A model generated the notes under the pieces. It was not told the DNA's origin, searched no databases, and saw only the letters and a program-made list of their open reading frames with translations. From assembly GCA_036555035.1 (NCBI GenBank), contig DATBMB010000089.1, forward strand, positions 1-16,682: 16,682 bases of DNA. Reading direction: 5' to 3'. Source of the DNA: SG8-41 sp036555035 (GTDB taxonomy: Bacteria; Pseudomonadota; Gammaproteobacteria; Burkholderiales; SG8-41). Position numbers and translations under genes: made by a program. Position 1 is the stretch's first letter, and every line of letters starts with the position of its first letter. Positions 8,551 to 15,636 of this stretch are shown piece by piece.

Positions 8551-9339
8551 CTAGCGGCACACCGCCATCGCCAGCGCCTGCAGCACGTCCCCGGAGCGCT
8601 CGCTCTGGACGAAGGCCGCCACGTTGAGGTCAGCAGTCTTCCAGCGCGGATCGAGGCTGAAGCGGCGCGCCAGGCTGGCTTCGCCTCCGGAATCGACGGG
8701 GTAGGGGCCTGCCAGCTCCCGCACCACGAAATCGTGCCGCAGCCGCTTGCCCCGGTTCTCCCCGGCTTTCACCTCGTTCGAGAGATTGTTCTCGTAGAGC
8801 GCCAGGAAGGCCTGCGCCCCGGCGCGCGCCGCGGCGTCGGGAACGGTCGCAGTGCCGGTCACATCGAGCACGGCGGGATCGCCGGGCGCGAGCTGCAGGC
8901 TGATTCTCGCCCGCGCGGGGTCGCGGTTGAGCGCGCCCACGCGTTCACCAAAGCCATCGAACACGGTGCCGCGCCGGTAATCCTTGCCGTTCAGCAGCAG
9001 CTGGGGCGTATACACCACGCGCGCCCGGTTGCGGATGCTCGCCGCCCGCTGGCGCCCGCTGTATTGCGGTTTGGAGAACGGATCGCGCCAGCCCAGGTAA
9101 TTCCAGTAGTCCACGTGGAATGCCAACGCGACGACGCTGGCCGGACCGTGGCCCCGGGCCGGAAGTTCGCTCACCCAGCGGTCGGTAGGCGGGCAGCTGT
9201 TGCATCCCTCCGAGGTGTAGAGCTCCAGCAGCGCCACGCTCCGCGCGCCGCTCTCGGCGATGCAGGGGGCCGCTTGCGCCGGGGTGATAGCGGCGGCCAT
9301 CAGGAGGGCGGCGGCGAGCCGGGTGCGATTCCGGTCCAT
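8551..9339 (-). CDS. DUF1223 secreted thioredoxin-like protein
   Basis: A 262-residue protein with a signal peptide (RNRTRLAAALLMAAAITPAQA, likely cut near residue 23-24), so periplasmic or secreted. The DUF1223 signatures are present: VALLELYTSEGCNSCPP with a thioredoxin-like CNSC motif at 46-49, then ALAFHVDYWNYLGWRDPFS at 71-89, and VVYTPQLLLNGK further on. The fold is thioredoxin-like, but a redox or metal role has not been shown for this family as far as I know. It is convergent with the HNH gene and divergent from the M50 gene. No clear ribosome site precedes ATG 9339. Confidence 0.9.
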   Translation of the reverse strand: MDRNRTRLAAALLMAAAITPAQAAPCIAESGARSVALLELYTSEGCNSCPPTDRWVSELPARGHGPASVVALAFHVDYWNYLGWRDPFSKPQYSGRQRAASIRNRARVVYTPQLLLNGKDYRRGTVFDGFGERVGALNRDPARARISLQLAPGDPAVLDVTGTATVPDAAARAGAQAFLALYENNLSNEVKAGENRGKRLRHDFVVRELAGPYPVDSGGEASLARRFSLDPRWKTADLNVAAFVQSERSGDVLQALAMAVCR

Positions 9340-9421
9340 GACCGCATATACGTCGGGAATCGCATTTTGGGTGCGACTGCGCGCTGCCGGCGCACCGCTC
9401 CCGGGGCCCGGAGGGACGACC

Positions 9422-9430
9422 TGCTAGAAT
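9422..9430 (+). promoter_or_regulatory. Extended -10 box of the M50-trpS unit
   Basis: TGCTAGAAT is a TGn-extended -10 element. It predicts a start point near 9437. This places the upstream ATG at 9429 inside the promoter and supports the GTG at 9474 as the M50 start. The -35 region is poor, as is common with extended -10 promoters. Confidence 0.5.
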
Positions 9431-9473
9431 GCCGTCCTGTCCCGTCACCGAGCGCCTGACGCGCCGCATCCCT

Positions 9474-10169
9474 GTGGAGTTGCACCTTGTCCAGGTCATC
9501 GCGGTCTATGCGCTTCCGGTGATCTTCGCGATTACGCTCCACGAGGCCGCGCACGGTTACGTGGCCCGTCATTTCGGCGACATGACTGCGTACCGGGAAG
9601 GCCGGGTGAGCCTCAACCCGCTGCGCCACATCGACCCCTTTGGCACGGTCGTGCTGCCCCTCATCCTGCTCGGGCTGACCAAGCTCGTCGGCGGCGGCAT
9701 CATCTTCGGCTGGGCCAAGCCCGTACCGGTCAATTTCGGGAACCTGCGCCATCCCAAGCGCGACATGCTGTGGGTCGCGGCGGCCGGCCCCCTGAGCAAC
9801 TTGGCGATGGCCCTGCTCTGGGCGCTCGCATTGAAGGTCGGCCTCTCGCTCGAGGGGAGCGCTTTCGCGCTGCCGCTGGCGCTGATGGGGGCGGCGGGCG
9901 TGTTCTTCAACATCATCATCATGGTGCTGAATCTCGTGCCGCTGCCGCCGCTCGACGGGGGACGCATCCTGGTGAGCCTGCTTCCGCATGGGCTCGCCTG
10001 GCGCGTTGCGCGCATCGAGCCCTACGGCTTTCTGATCCTCATCCTCCTGCTTCTGACCGGTGTGCTCGGCGCCATGCTGTGGCCCGCGATCGGCGCGCTG
10101 ATGGCGCTGGTGGCAGGAGCGATCGGCCTTCCGATGAGCGATCTCATCCGGCTGACGAGCATCATCTAG
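9474..10169 (+). CDS. Site-2-type zinc metalloprotease, peptidase M50 family
   Basis: A 231-residue multi-pass membrane protease. Zinc-binding HEAAH lies at 23-27 in the first helix (IFAITLHEAAHGYVARHFGD). The third metal ligand is Asp 161 in NLVPLPPLDGGRI (153-165). Helices are near 5-30, 55-78, 97-121, 132-152 and 183-218. The family cleaves within membranes; this short type without a PDZ domain is widespread and its substrate is unknown. GTG 9474 is chosen over ATG 9429 because the latter overlaps the -10 box and the family normally begins a few residues before the AVYALP helix. It is followed after 20 bases by trpS, a common betaproteobacterial pairing. Confidence 0.9.
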   Translation: MELHLVQVIAVYALPVIFAITLHEAAHGYVARHFGDMTAYREGRVSLNPLRHIDPFGTVVLPLILLGLTKLVGGGIIFGWAKPVPVNFGNLRHPKRDMLWVAAAGPLSNLAMALLWALALKVGLSLEGSAFALPLALMGAAGVFFNIIIMVLNLVPLPPLDGGRILVSLLPHGLAWRVARIEPYGFLILILLLLTGVLGAMLWPAIGALMALVAGAIGLPMSDLIRLTSII

Positions 10170-10189
10170 ACTCCAGGGAGCCGGCGACG

Positions 10190-11392
10190 ATGTTCGTCAA
10201 CCGCGTACTGTCGGGCATGCGTCCCACCGGGGCGCTACACCTCGGGCACTTTCACGGCGTGCTCAAGAACTGGGTGAAGCTGCAGCACGAGTACGAATGC
10301 CTGTACTTCGTCGCCGACTGGCACGCGCTGACCACGCACTACGACACGCCCGAGGTCATCGAGCAGAACGTCTGGGACATGGTGATCGACTGGCTGGCGT
10401 CGGGGGTCGATCCCGCGCAGGCGACCCTCTTCATCCAGTCGCGGGTGCCGGAGCACGCCGAGCTGCACCTGCTGCTCTCGATGGTGACGCCGCTCGGCTG
10501 GCTCGAGCGCATCCCGACCTTCAAGGACCAGCAGGAGAAGCTCGCCGACCGCGACCTTTCTACTTACGGCTTTCTCGGCTACCCCCTGCTGCAGAGCGCC
10601 GACATCCTGATCTACCGCGCCAACCTCGTCCCGGTCGGCGAGGACCAGGTGCCGCACGTCGAGTTCACGCGCGAGATCGCGCGCCGGTTCAATCACGTGT
10701 TCGGGCGCGAGGAGGGCTTCGAGCAGAAGGCGGAGGCCGCGATCAAGAAGCTCGGCGCGAAGCGCGCGCGGCTCTATCGCCAGCTGCGCACCAAGTTCCT
10801 GGAAAAAGGGGATGCGGACGCGCTGGCGGCGGCGCGCGAGCTGGTCGGCGAAGCGCAGAACCTGCCGATGGGCGACCGCGAGCGGCTGTTCGGCTTTATC
10901 GAAGGCGGCGGCAAGGTGATCCTGTCCGAGCCGAAGGCGCTGTTGACCGAGGCCTCGAAGATGCCGGGACTCGACGGCCAGAAGATGTCGAAATCCTACG
11001 ACAACACGATCGGCCTGCGAGAGGACGCGGAGTCGATCACCCGGAAGATCCGCACTATGCCCACGGATCCGGCGCGGGTGAAGCGCTCGGACCCCGGCAC
11101 CCCCGAGAAATGCCCGGTCTGGCCGTTTCACCTCGTCTATTCCGACGAGGCGCGCAAGCAGTGGGTGCAGGCCGGCTGCCGCGGTGCAAAGATCGGCTGC
11201 CTGGAGTGCAAGCAGCCGGTGATCGAGGCCGTGCTCGAAGAGCTGAAGCCGATGCGCGAACGGGCGCAGCGCTATCTCGACGATCCGACGCTGGTGCGCT
11301 CGATCATTGCCGACGGCTGCGAGAAGGCGCGCAAGCAGGCGCAGGAGACGCTGCGCGAGGTGAAGGACGTCATGGGCCTTAACTATTCGTGA
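10190..11392 (+). CDS. trpS: Tryptophan--tRNA ligase
   Basis: A 400-residue class I synthetase that charges tRNA-Trp. The HIGH-type motif is HLGH at 17-20 in SGMRPTGALHLGH. The KMSKS loop is at 265-269 (DGQKMSKSYDN). It is longer than the roughly 330-residue E. coli enzyme. An insert of about 70 residues lies before the KMSKS loop (around 175-250, including EEGFEQKAEAAIKKLGAKRA), as in the long betaproteobacterial form. A Cys-rich stretch GCRGAKIGCLECKQPV lies in the C-terminal third. AGGGAG at 10175-10180 is the ribosome site, nine bases before ATG 10190. The gene is probably cotranscribed with the M50 gene. Confidence 0.97.
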   Translation: MFVNRVLSGMRPTGALHLGHFHGVLKNWVKLQHEYECLYFVADWHALTTHYDTPEVIEQNVWDMVIDWLASGVDPAQATLFIQSRVPEHAELHLLLSMVTPLGWLERIPTFKDQQEKLADRDLSTYGFLGYPLLQSADILIYRANLVPVGEDQVPHVEFTREIARRFNHVFGREEGFEQKAEAAIKKLGAKRARLYRQLRTKFLEKGDADALAAARELVGEAQNLPMGDRERLFGFIEGGGKVILSEPKALLTEASKMPGLDGQKMSKSYDNTIGLREDAESITRKIRTMPTDPARVKRSDPGTPEKCPVWPFHLVYSDEARKQWVQAGCRGAKIGCLECKQPVIEAVLEELKPMRERAQRYLDDPTLVRSIIADGCEKARKQAQETLREVKDVMGLNYS

Positions 11393-11418
11393 GACTGTGT
11401 TTTGCCTTGAAGGACGGG

Positions 11419-11424
11419 TAGAAT
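11419..11424 (+). promoter_or_regulatory. Possible -10 box upstream of scpA
   Basis: TAGAAT lies 27 bases after the trpS stop. The -35 region (TGTGTT at 11396, 17 bases upstream) is weak. The start point would fall near 11431, on or next to an ATG. Confidence 0.35.
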
Positions 11425-11430
11425 ATCGGC

Positions 11431-11589
11431 ATGCCAGCATCGCCTTATCCGGGCGGTGGCCAGCTGGCCTCTCGACCGGATGAAGTCACCGGCGGCTCCC
11501 GCCAGCCGGCAGGCAACTTCCCCCCCAATTTTCCGCGGAACCAGCCCCGCACCGGCGCCGGCGCGCGCGGCGGGCATGGACATGGCTGA
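11431..11589 (+). other. Possible small leader ORF ahead of scpA
   Basis: A 52-codon frame starts with ATG 11431, right where transcription from TAGAAT 11419 would begin, so it could be read leaderless. The peptide is Gly/Pro/Arg-rich (MPASPYPGGGQLASRPDE...) and ends GARGGHGHG. Its TGA at 11587 overlaps the beginning of scpA. Third-position GC is only about 70 percent, lower than I would expect for a real gene here. It may simply be the scpA leader. Confidence 0.2.
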
Positions 11590-12385
11590 AACCGCCGCAA
11601 TCATTCCGGTCGCGAAGGTCTACGGCGAGCCCGTGCTCGAGGTGCCGTATGACCTCTACATCCCGCCGGATGCGCTGGAGGTGGTCCTCGAGCAGTTCGA
11701 GGGCCCGCTCGACCTGCTGCTCTACCTGATCCGCAAGGAAAACATCAACGTGCTCGACATCCCGATGGCGCGGCTGACCGCCCAGTACCTCGAGTACGTG
11801 GAGTTGATGCGCACTCGCTCGCTCGAGCTCGCCGCCGAGTACCTCCTGATGGCGGCGCTCCTGATCGAGATCAAGTCGCGCATGCTGCTGCCGCGGCCGG
11901 CCCCGGGCGCGCTGGAGGAGGACCCGCGGGCGGAGCTGGTGCGGCGCCTGCTGGAGTACGAGCGGATGAAGGCTGCCGCGGAGCGCCTGAACGAGCTGCC
12001 GCAGGCGGGACGCGATTTCTCGATGGTGCAGGTGCTGTTCGACCAGGCCGTCGCCGAGCGGCTGCCGGAAGTGAGGCCCGAGGACCTGCGCACGGCGTGG
12101 CTGGCGCTGATCGCGCTGGCCAGGATGAACCGCCATCACCGCATCACGCGCGAGCAGCTTTCGGTGCGGGAGCACATGAGCCGCATCCTGCGTCGGCTGA
12201 ACGAGTCGCGCTTCGTCGAATTCGGCGAACTGTTCGATCCGCGGCACGGCATTGCGATGCTGGTGGTGACGCTGCTGGCGGTGCTGGAGCTCGCGCGCGA
12301 GGGCCTGATCGAGGTGAGCCAGCACGCGGCCTATGCGCCCATTCACGTGAGGCTGAAGACCGGCCATCTCATGGCCGTGTCATGA
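11576..12385 (+). CDS. scpA: Segregation and condensation protein A (kleisin)
   Basis: A 269-residue kleisin that joins the SMC heads and recruits ScpB in chromosome condensation. The family signature LEQFEGPLDLLLYLIRKENI lies at 39-58, followed by NVLDIPMARLTAQYL and the helix LAAEYLLMAALLIEIKSRML. The C-terminal winged-helix region runs from about 195 to the end (VEFGELFDPRHGIAMLVVTLLAVLEL). The start is ATG 11576; an ATG at 11582 is close behind. The frame is open to GTG 11456, but that extension is low-complexity and I take it as leader. No strong ribosome site is visible. scpB follows after 15 bases. Confidence 0.94.
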   Translation: MDMAETAAIIPVAKVYGEPVLEVPYDLYIPPDALEVVLEQFEGPLDLLLYLIRKENINVLDIPMARLTAQYLEYVELMRTRSLELAAEYLLMAALLIEIKSRMLLPRPAPGALEEDPRAELVRRLLEYERMKAAAERLNELPQAGRDFSMVQVLFDQAVAERLPEVRPEDLRTAWLALIALARMNRHHRITREQLSVREHMSRILRRLNESRFVEFGELFDPRHGIAMLVVTLLAVLELAREGLIEVSQHAAYAPIHVRLKTGHLMAVS

Positions 12386-12400
12386 CAGGAAAATCGAACC

Positions 12401-13021
12401 ATGCCCATTCTTGACGCCGGACAAATGAAGATCGTGGTGGAGGCCGTGCTGCTGGTGAGCCAGGAGCCGCTCCCGCTCCCGGAGCTGAAGAAGCTCTTCG
12501 ACGAGGAGCCTTCGACCGACGCCCTGCGCCGGGTGCTCGAGGAGCTGCGCCGGGACTGGCAGGGGCGCGGCGTCGAGCTGACGCACGTTGCGTCCGGCTG
12601 GCGGTTCCGCGCACGGCCCGAGATCCAGAAGTTCATCGATCGGGTGAGCCCCCAGAAGCCCCCGCGCTACTCGCGCGCGGTGCTGGAGACGCTCGCCATT
12701 ATCGCCTACCGCCAGCCCTGCACGCGCGGCGACATCGAGGAGATCCGCGGTGTGGTGGTGTCGCCCAATATCATCAAGGCGCTGGAAGCGCGCGGCTGGA
12801 TCGACGTGGTGGGGCACAAGGAGGTGCCCGGCCGGCCGGAGCTGCTCGCCACGACGCGCGCATTCCTCGACGATCTCAACTTGACGTCACTGGAGGCGCT
12901 GCCGCCTCTCGATGACCTGGGTTCCCTGGTCGAAACGGCGCAGGCCGCCGTGGCGCCGCCCGGCGTCTCGGAGGGGTCGAATCCCGAGGTGATCGAGGAG
13001 CCGCGCCGGGCCGCCGCCTAG
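12401..13021 (+). CDS. scpB: Segregation and condensation protein B
   Basis: A 206-residue partner of ScpA, built of two winged-helix domains: about 8-80 (MKIVVEAVLLVSQEPLPLPELKK) and 85-165. The family core is RYSRAVLETLAIIAYRQP (88-105), then RGDIEEIRGV and the GRPELLATTRAFLDDL stretch. The Ala/Pro-rich tail after 165 is normal. It begins 15 bases after scpA with a weak upstream AGGAAA, so the two are cotranscribed. Its stop shares CTAG (13018-13021) with the convergent RidA-like gene. The pseudouridine synthase gene rluB, often next in related genomes, is missing here. Confidence 0.94.
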   Translation: MPILDAGQMKIVVEAVLLVSQEPLPLPELKKLFDEEPSTDALRRVLEELRRDWQGRGVELTHVASGWRFRARPEIQKFIDRVSPQKPPRYSRAVLETLAIIAYRQPCTRGDIEEIRGVVVSPNIIKALEARGWIDVVGHKEVPGRPELLATTRAFLDDLNLTSLEALPPLDDLGSLVETAQAAVAPPGVSEGSNPEVIEEPRRAAA

Positions 13022-13491
13022 CGCGCCGGCACCGCGGCGATCACCTCGATCTCGAGGAGAAAGTCGGGCTCAACGAGCGAGGTGATGACGAGGGTGGTGC
13101 TCGCCGGGCGCGTCTTCAGGTGAGCGAAGCGCGCGTCGCGCACTTCGCGGAACACCTTGGTTTGCGAAAGATTGGTCAAATAAGTAGTTGTCTTCAGCAC
13201 GTTCTCGAAGCCCGCGCCGACTGACTTCAGCACCGTCTCCAGGTTGTCGTAGACCCGCTCGACCTGCTCGCGGAAATCCCGGCTGGCGAGCTGGCGCTGC
13301 GCATTGACCGGAACCTGCCCGGAGACGAACAGCAGCCGTCCCCCTTCGACCTCCACCACGTGGCTGTAGGACTTCGGATCGTAGAAATCCGGCGGGCAGC
13401 TGTAGCGAACCTTGAATCCCGGGGCGAATTTCCTCGGGGCGGCGTGCCGGCCTGACCGGCGCGCGCGGCGCAAGGGGGTGCGTCGTCTCAT
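13018..13491 (-). CDS. RidA/YjgF-family protein without the catalytic Arg
   Basis: A 157-residue protein of the RidA superfamily. The core runs from about 40 to 155: VEGGRLLFVSGQVPVNAQ, QVERVYDNLETVLKSVGAGFENVLKTTTYLTN (shown in part), and EPDFLLEIEVIAAV near the end. In true RidA, which hydrolyses reactive enamines, a Pro-Ala-Arg-Ser segment carries the essential Arg; here the segment is RPASTT with Ser 131, so imine deaminase activity is doubtful. The start is secure: AAGGAGG lies five bases before ATG 13491. This gives an unusual Arg-rich N terminus of about 25 residues (MRRRTPLRRARRSGR). It lies 24 bases after the sugar dehydrogenase gene and is likely cotranscribed with it. Confidence 0.88.
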   Translation of the reverse strand: MRRRTPLRRARRSGRHAAPRKFAPGFKVRYSCPPDFYDPKSYSHVVEVEGGRLLFVSGQVPVNAQRQLASRDFREQVERVYDNLETVLKSVGAGFENVLKTTTYLTNLSQTKVFREVRDARFAHLKTRPASTTLVITSLVEPDFLLEIEVIAAVPAR

Positions 13492-13515
13492 GGGGGCCTC
13501 CTTGTCGTGGATCGG

Positions 13516-14652
13516 TTAGCCGGCCGGCTCGAGGCGCGCCAGCACGCCGCGCGGCTCGTCGGTAAGCAGGTACAGCAGTCCGTCGGGACCGTTGCGCACG
13601 TCGCGGATGCGCCCGACGACGTCCTTCAGCAACCGCTCTTCCTTCACCACTTTCTCGCCGTCCAGCCGGAGCCTCACCAGCATCTGGTCGCGCAGCGCGC
13701 CTACGAAGAGGTCGCCGCGCCAGCGCGGAAAGCGCTCGCCGGTGTAGAACGCCATGCCGGAAGGCGCGATCGAGGGCACCCAGTAGTGCAGGGGCTGCGC
13801 CATGCCGGCCTTCGCCGTCCCTTCGCCGATGCGCGTGCCAAAGCCGTAGTTGACACCATAGGTGATGACCGGCCACCCGTAATTGACGCCGGCGCGGATC
13901 ACGTTCACCTCGTCACCGCCCTGCGGCCCATGCTCGTGGGCCCACAGGAGCCCTGTCCCGGGATGCAGCGCCGCGCCCTGGATATTGCGGTTGCCGAGCG
14001 TGTACTTCTCAGGCTTCCAGCCGGGCCTGCCGACGAAGGGGTTGTCCTTGGGCACGCGCCCGTCGTCGTGCAGGCGGATGACCGAGCCGGCGTGATCGTC
14101 CGGCTTCTGCGCGCGGTCCTGCTCGCCGCGGTCGCCGAGCGTAATGTAGAGAAATCCCTCGCGGTCGAACACCAGCCGCGATCCGAAGTGCCGGCCGCCG
14201 CCCGACTTGGGCAGCTGGCGGAAGATGACCTGGACGTCTTCGAGCCTTCCGCCGGAGAGCCGGCCGCGCGCGACCTCGGTGCTGTAGCCGCCTTCCCCGC
14301 GCGCGGCGAAGGAAAGATAGACAAGGCCGTTCTCGGCAAAACGCGGATGGAGTGCGACGTCCATCAGGCCGCCCTGGCCATAGGCCGCAACCGGGGGCAG
14401 TCCGGACACCGCTTCAGGCACAAGCTTGCCGTCCCGGGCGATGACCCGCAGCCTGCCGGGGCGCTCGGTGACCAGCATGCGGCCATCGGGCAGGAATGCG
14501 AGCCCCCACGGATGCTCGAGCCGTTCCACCAGCCGGACGACGCGAAAGGCGTGCTCTTCGGAGGTGATCGTCTGCGCGCCGGCGGGGGCGGGGCCGAGGC
14601 CGAGAGCGGCGCTCACCAGCGTCACGGCGTGCGCACTCACGATGCGCTTCAT
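13516..14652 (-). CDS. PQQ-dependent sugar dehydrogenase (Asd/YliI, soluble GDH-like)
   Basis: A 378-residue periplasmic six-bladed propeller enzyme. A signal peptide MKRIVSAHAVTLVSAALG... is likely cut near AGA/Q at 26. Family signatures follow: LEHPWGLAFLPDGRMLVTER, GQGGLMDVALHPRF with the catalytic-type His, GRHFGSRLVFDREGFLYIT, GNRNIQGAALHP, and HEHGPQGGDEVN. The family oxidises aldose sugars using PQQ; no PQQ synthesis genes are in the window. I start at ATG 14652, where the signal peptide begins. An upstream in-frame ATG at 14679 would add nine residues encoded by the inverted repeat and would spoil the leader. No ribosome site is evident, as the repeat occupies the upstream bases. Confidence 0.93.
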   Translation of the reverse strand: MKRIVSAHAVTLVSAALGLGPAPAGAQTITSEEHAFRVVRLVERLEHPWGLAFLPDGRMLVTERPGRLRVIARDGKLVPEAVSGLPPVAAYGQGGLMDVALHPRFAENGLVYLSFAARGEGGYSTEVARGRLSGGRLEDVQVIFRQLPKSGGGRHFGSRLVFDREGFLYITLGDRGEQDRAQKPDDHAGSVIRLHDDGRVPKDNPFVGRPGWKPEKYTLGNRNIQGAALHPGTGLLWAHEHGPQGGDEVNVIRAGVNYGWPVITYGVNYGFGTRIGEGTAKAGMAQPLHYWVPSIAPSGMAFYTGERFPRWRGDLFVGALRDQMLVRLRLDGEKVVKEERLLKDVVGRIRDVRNGPDGLLYLLTDEPRGVLARLEPAG

Positions 14653-14715
14653 AATGGGGCCAGGTTCGAATTTCTGCATGGCGGTTATATCAGAAAACCG
14701 AGCCTGTCCCCATTA
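14652..14715. repeat. Inverted repeat pair, REP/RAYT-like
   Basis: Arms of 25 bases at 14652-14676 and 14691-14715 match as inverted copies at 21 of 25 positions around a 14-base spacer. Each carries TAATGGGG(C/A)CAGG(T/C)TCG, ending TTTCTG. The form resembles the GGGGACAGGCTCG-type repeats common in proteobacterial gaps and often linked to REP-associated transposases; that link is recalled, not tested. The right arm is inside the 3' end of the phosphodiesterase gene and the left arm abuts the dehydrogenase start. It may end transcription of the phosphodiesterase gene. Confidence 0.8.
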
Positions 14716-15223
14716 AGGGAACCGGCCGGATCCCGAAATCCAGCGTCTGCAGATCGCCGATCACGTAGGTTGCCGGAGCGCTCACGCCAGCGACCGTCCC
14801 GGGATCGATGCGCAGCGTCTCCTGTCCCTTGACGTTGCGCACGCGCTCTATGATCGCGCGGTGCTCATGACCGTTGCAAACCAAGTCGTAGTCGCCCGTG
14901 AGCGCCATCGCCCGGGCGTAATGCGGGTAGTGCACCAGGAAGATCCGCCTTTGCGCGAGCGCCAGGGATCCGTCCTGCCCGTAGTAGTGCACGCGGTTCG
15001 CGGGCTCCTGCGCAAACCGGGAAAGATGAAACAGGTCGCCCGCATTGTTGCCGTGAATGAGGTGGATCGGCAGCCCCAATCCGATGATCGCGTGCAGCGT
15101 GGAAGGCGCGATCAGGTCGCCGCAGTGCAGCACTGCCTGGGCGCCGAGTGACTTGGCCTCGGCAACGGCGGCAGCCAGCGGCTCGCGATGATCGTGACTG
15201 TCGGAAACAATGCAGATTTTCAG
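14690..15223 (-). CDS. YfcE/MJ0936-like metallophosphoesterase
   Basis: A 177-residue calcineurin-like phosphoesterase. Metal motifs are all present: SDSHDH (7-12; Asp 8, His 10), HCGDL (Asp 36), HGNN (58-60), His 98 in FLVHYPH, and CNGHEH (116-121). This class hydrolyses phosphodiesters. The start appears to be CTG 15223: GGAGGTGG lies just upstream and the protein would begin exactly at the family N terminus, (M)KICIVSDSH. The frame stays open to 15460, but upstream residues come from the adjacent repeat element. The last nine residues (LMGTGSVF and stop) are encoded by the right arm of the inverted repeat, which also provides the TGA. Confidence 0.9.
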   Translation of the reverse strand: MKICIVSDSHDHREPLAAAVAEAKSLGAQAVLHCGDLIAPSTLHAIIGLGLPIHLIHGNNAGDLFHLSRFAQEPANRVHYYGQDGSLALAQRRIFLVHYPHYARAMALTGDYDLVCNGHEHRAIIERVRNVKGQETLRIDPGTVAGVSAPATYVIGDLQTLDFGIRPVPLMGTGSVF

Positions 15224-15291
15224 GTTCCACCTCCGCCGGAATTGTAGCCGATGCGGGGTAGGAGCCCCTGACACAGTGAAACACGCGTGCG

Positions 15292-15536
15292 TTGCGAGCC
15301 AGAATCGGTGATGACGCGAAGGACGGCGCAGGGCATATGTCGTATATGGCCAAGCTGGCCGACAAAGTGTCCCGCGCAGGGCGGAGCAGGTTCCAAGCGT
15401 CGTGTGCTTGGATGCGACCCCGGAGCGGGACATGGGAGCGCCGGAATGCACGGGACTCACACGCGCCTGCGCGGTCGCATCCCCTCAAGCGGGGTCCCTG
15501 CTCCACGCTCCGGCGCGTCGCCGATTCTGGCCGCAA
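15292..15536. repeat. Nested inverted repeats inside the 444-base element
   Basis: TTGCGAGCCAGAATCGG at 15292-15308, continuing to GACGCG at 15318, pairs with CGCGTCGCCGATTCTGG from 15514 to 15536. Within it GGATGCGACC (15410-15419) pairs with GGTCGCATCC (15473-15482), and CCGGAGCG (15420-15427) is inverted as CGCTCCGG (15506-15513). A local hairpin TCCAAGC-N7-GCTTGGA lies at 15392-15412, and GGCC-AAGCT-GGCC at 15348-15360. Confidence 0.7.
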
Positions 15537-15616
15537 CCCCGCCTTAGGCATCTGAATTTCCAATGGCATCTCGGGGGCTGGCACGAGTTTTGGCCCATGG
15601 CTTTGTCGCTCCCCTT

Positions 15617-15636
15617 GTCAATATCGACATATTGAC
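15617..15636. repeat. Hairpin in the right part of the element
   Basis: GTCAATATCGACATATTGAC is an eight-base-pair perfect stem with loop CGAC. It is AT-rich within GC-rich surroundings and lies outside the nested stems on the left. Confidence 0.7.

Noticed and set aside
9770..10189. A 140-residue extension upstream of TrpS
   Set aside because: It overlaps the M50 gene in another frame. TrpS starts at ATG 10190 with AGGGAG nine bases upstream.
13507..14832. A 441-codon plus-strand frame
   Set aside because: It is antisense to the PQQ-type dehydrogenase, whose motifs and signal peptide are intact.
15224..15460. Extension of the phosphodiesterase to an ATG-type start at 15460
   Set aside because: The added residues are translated from the repeat element and lack any domain, while a strong ribosome site lies at the internal CTG.
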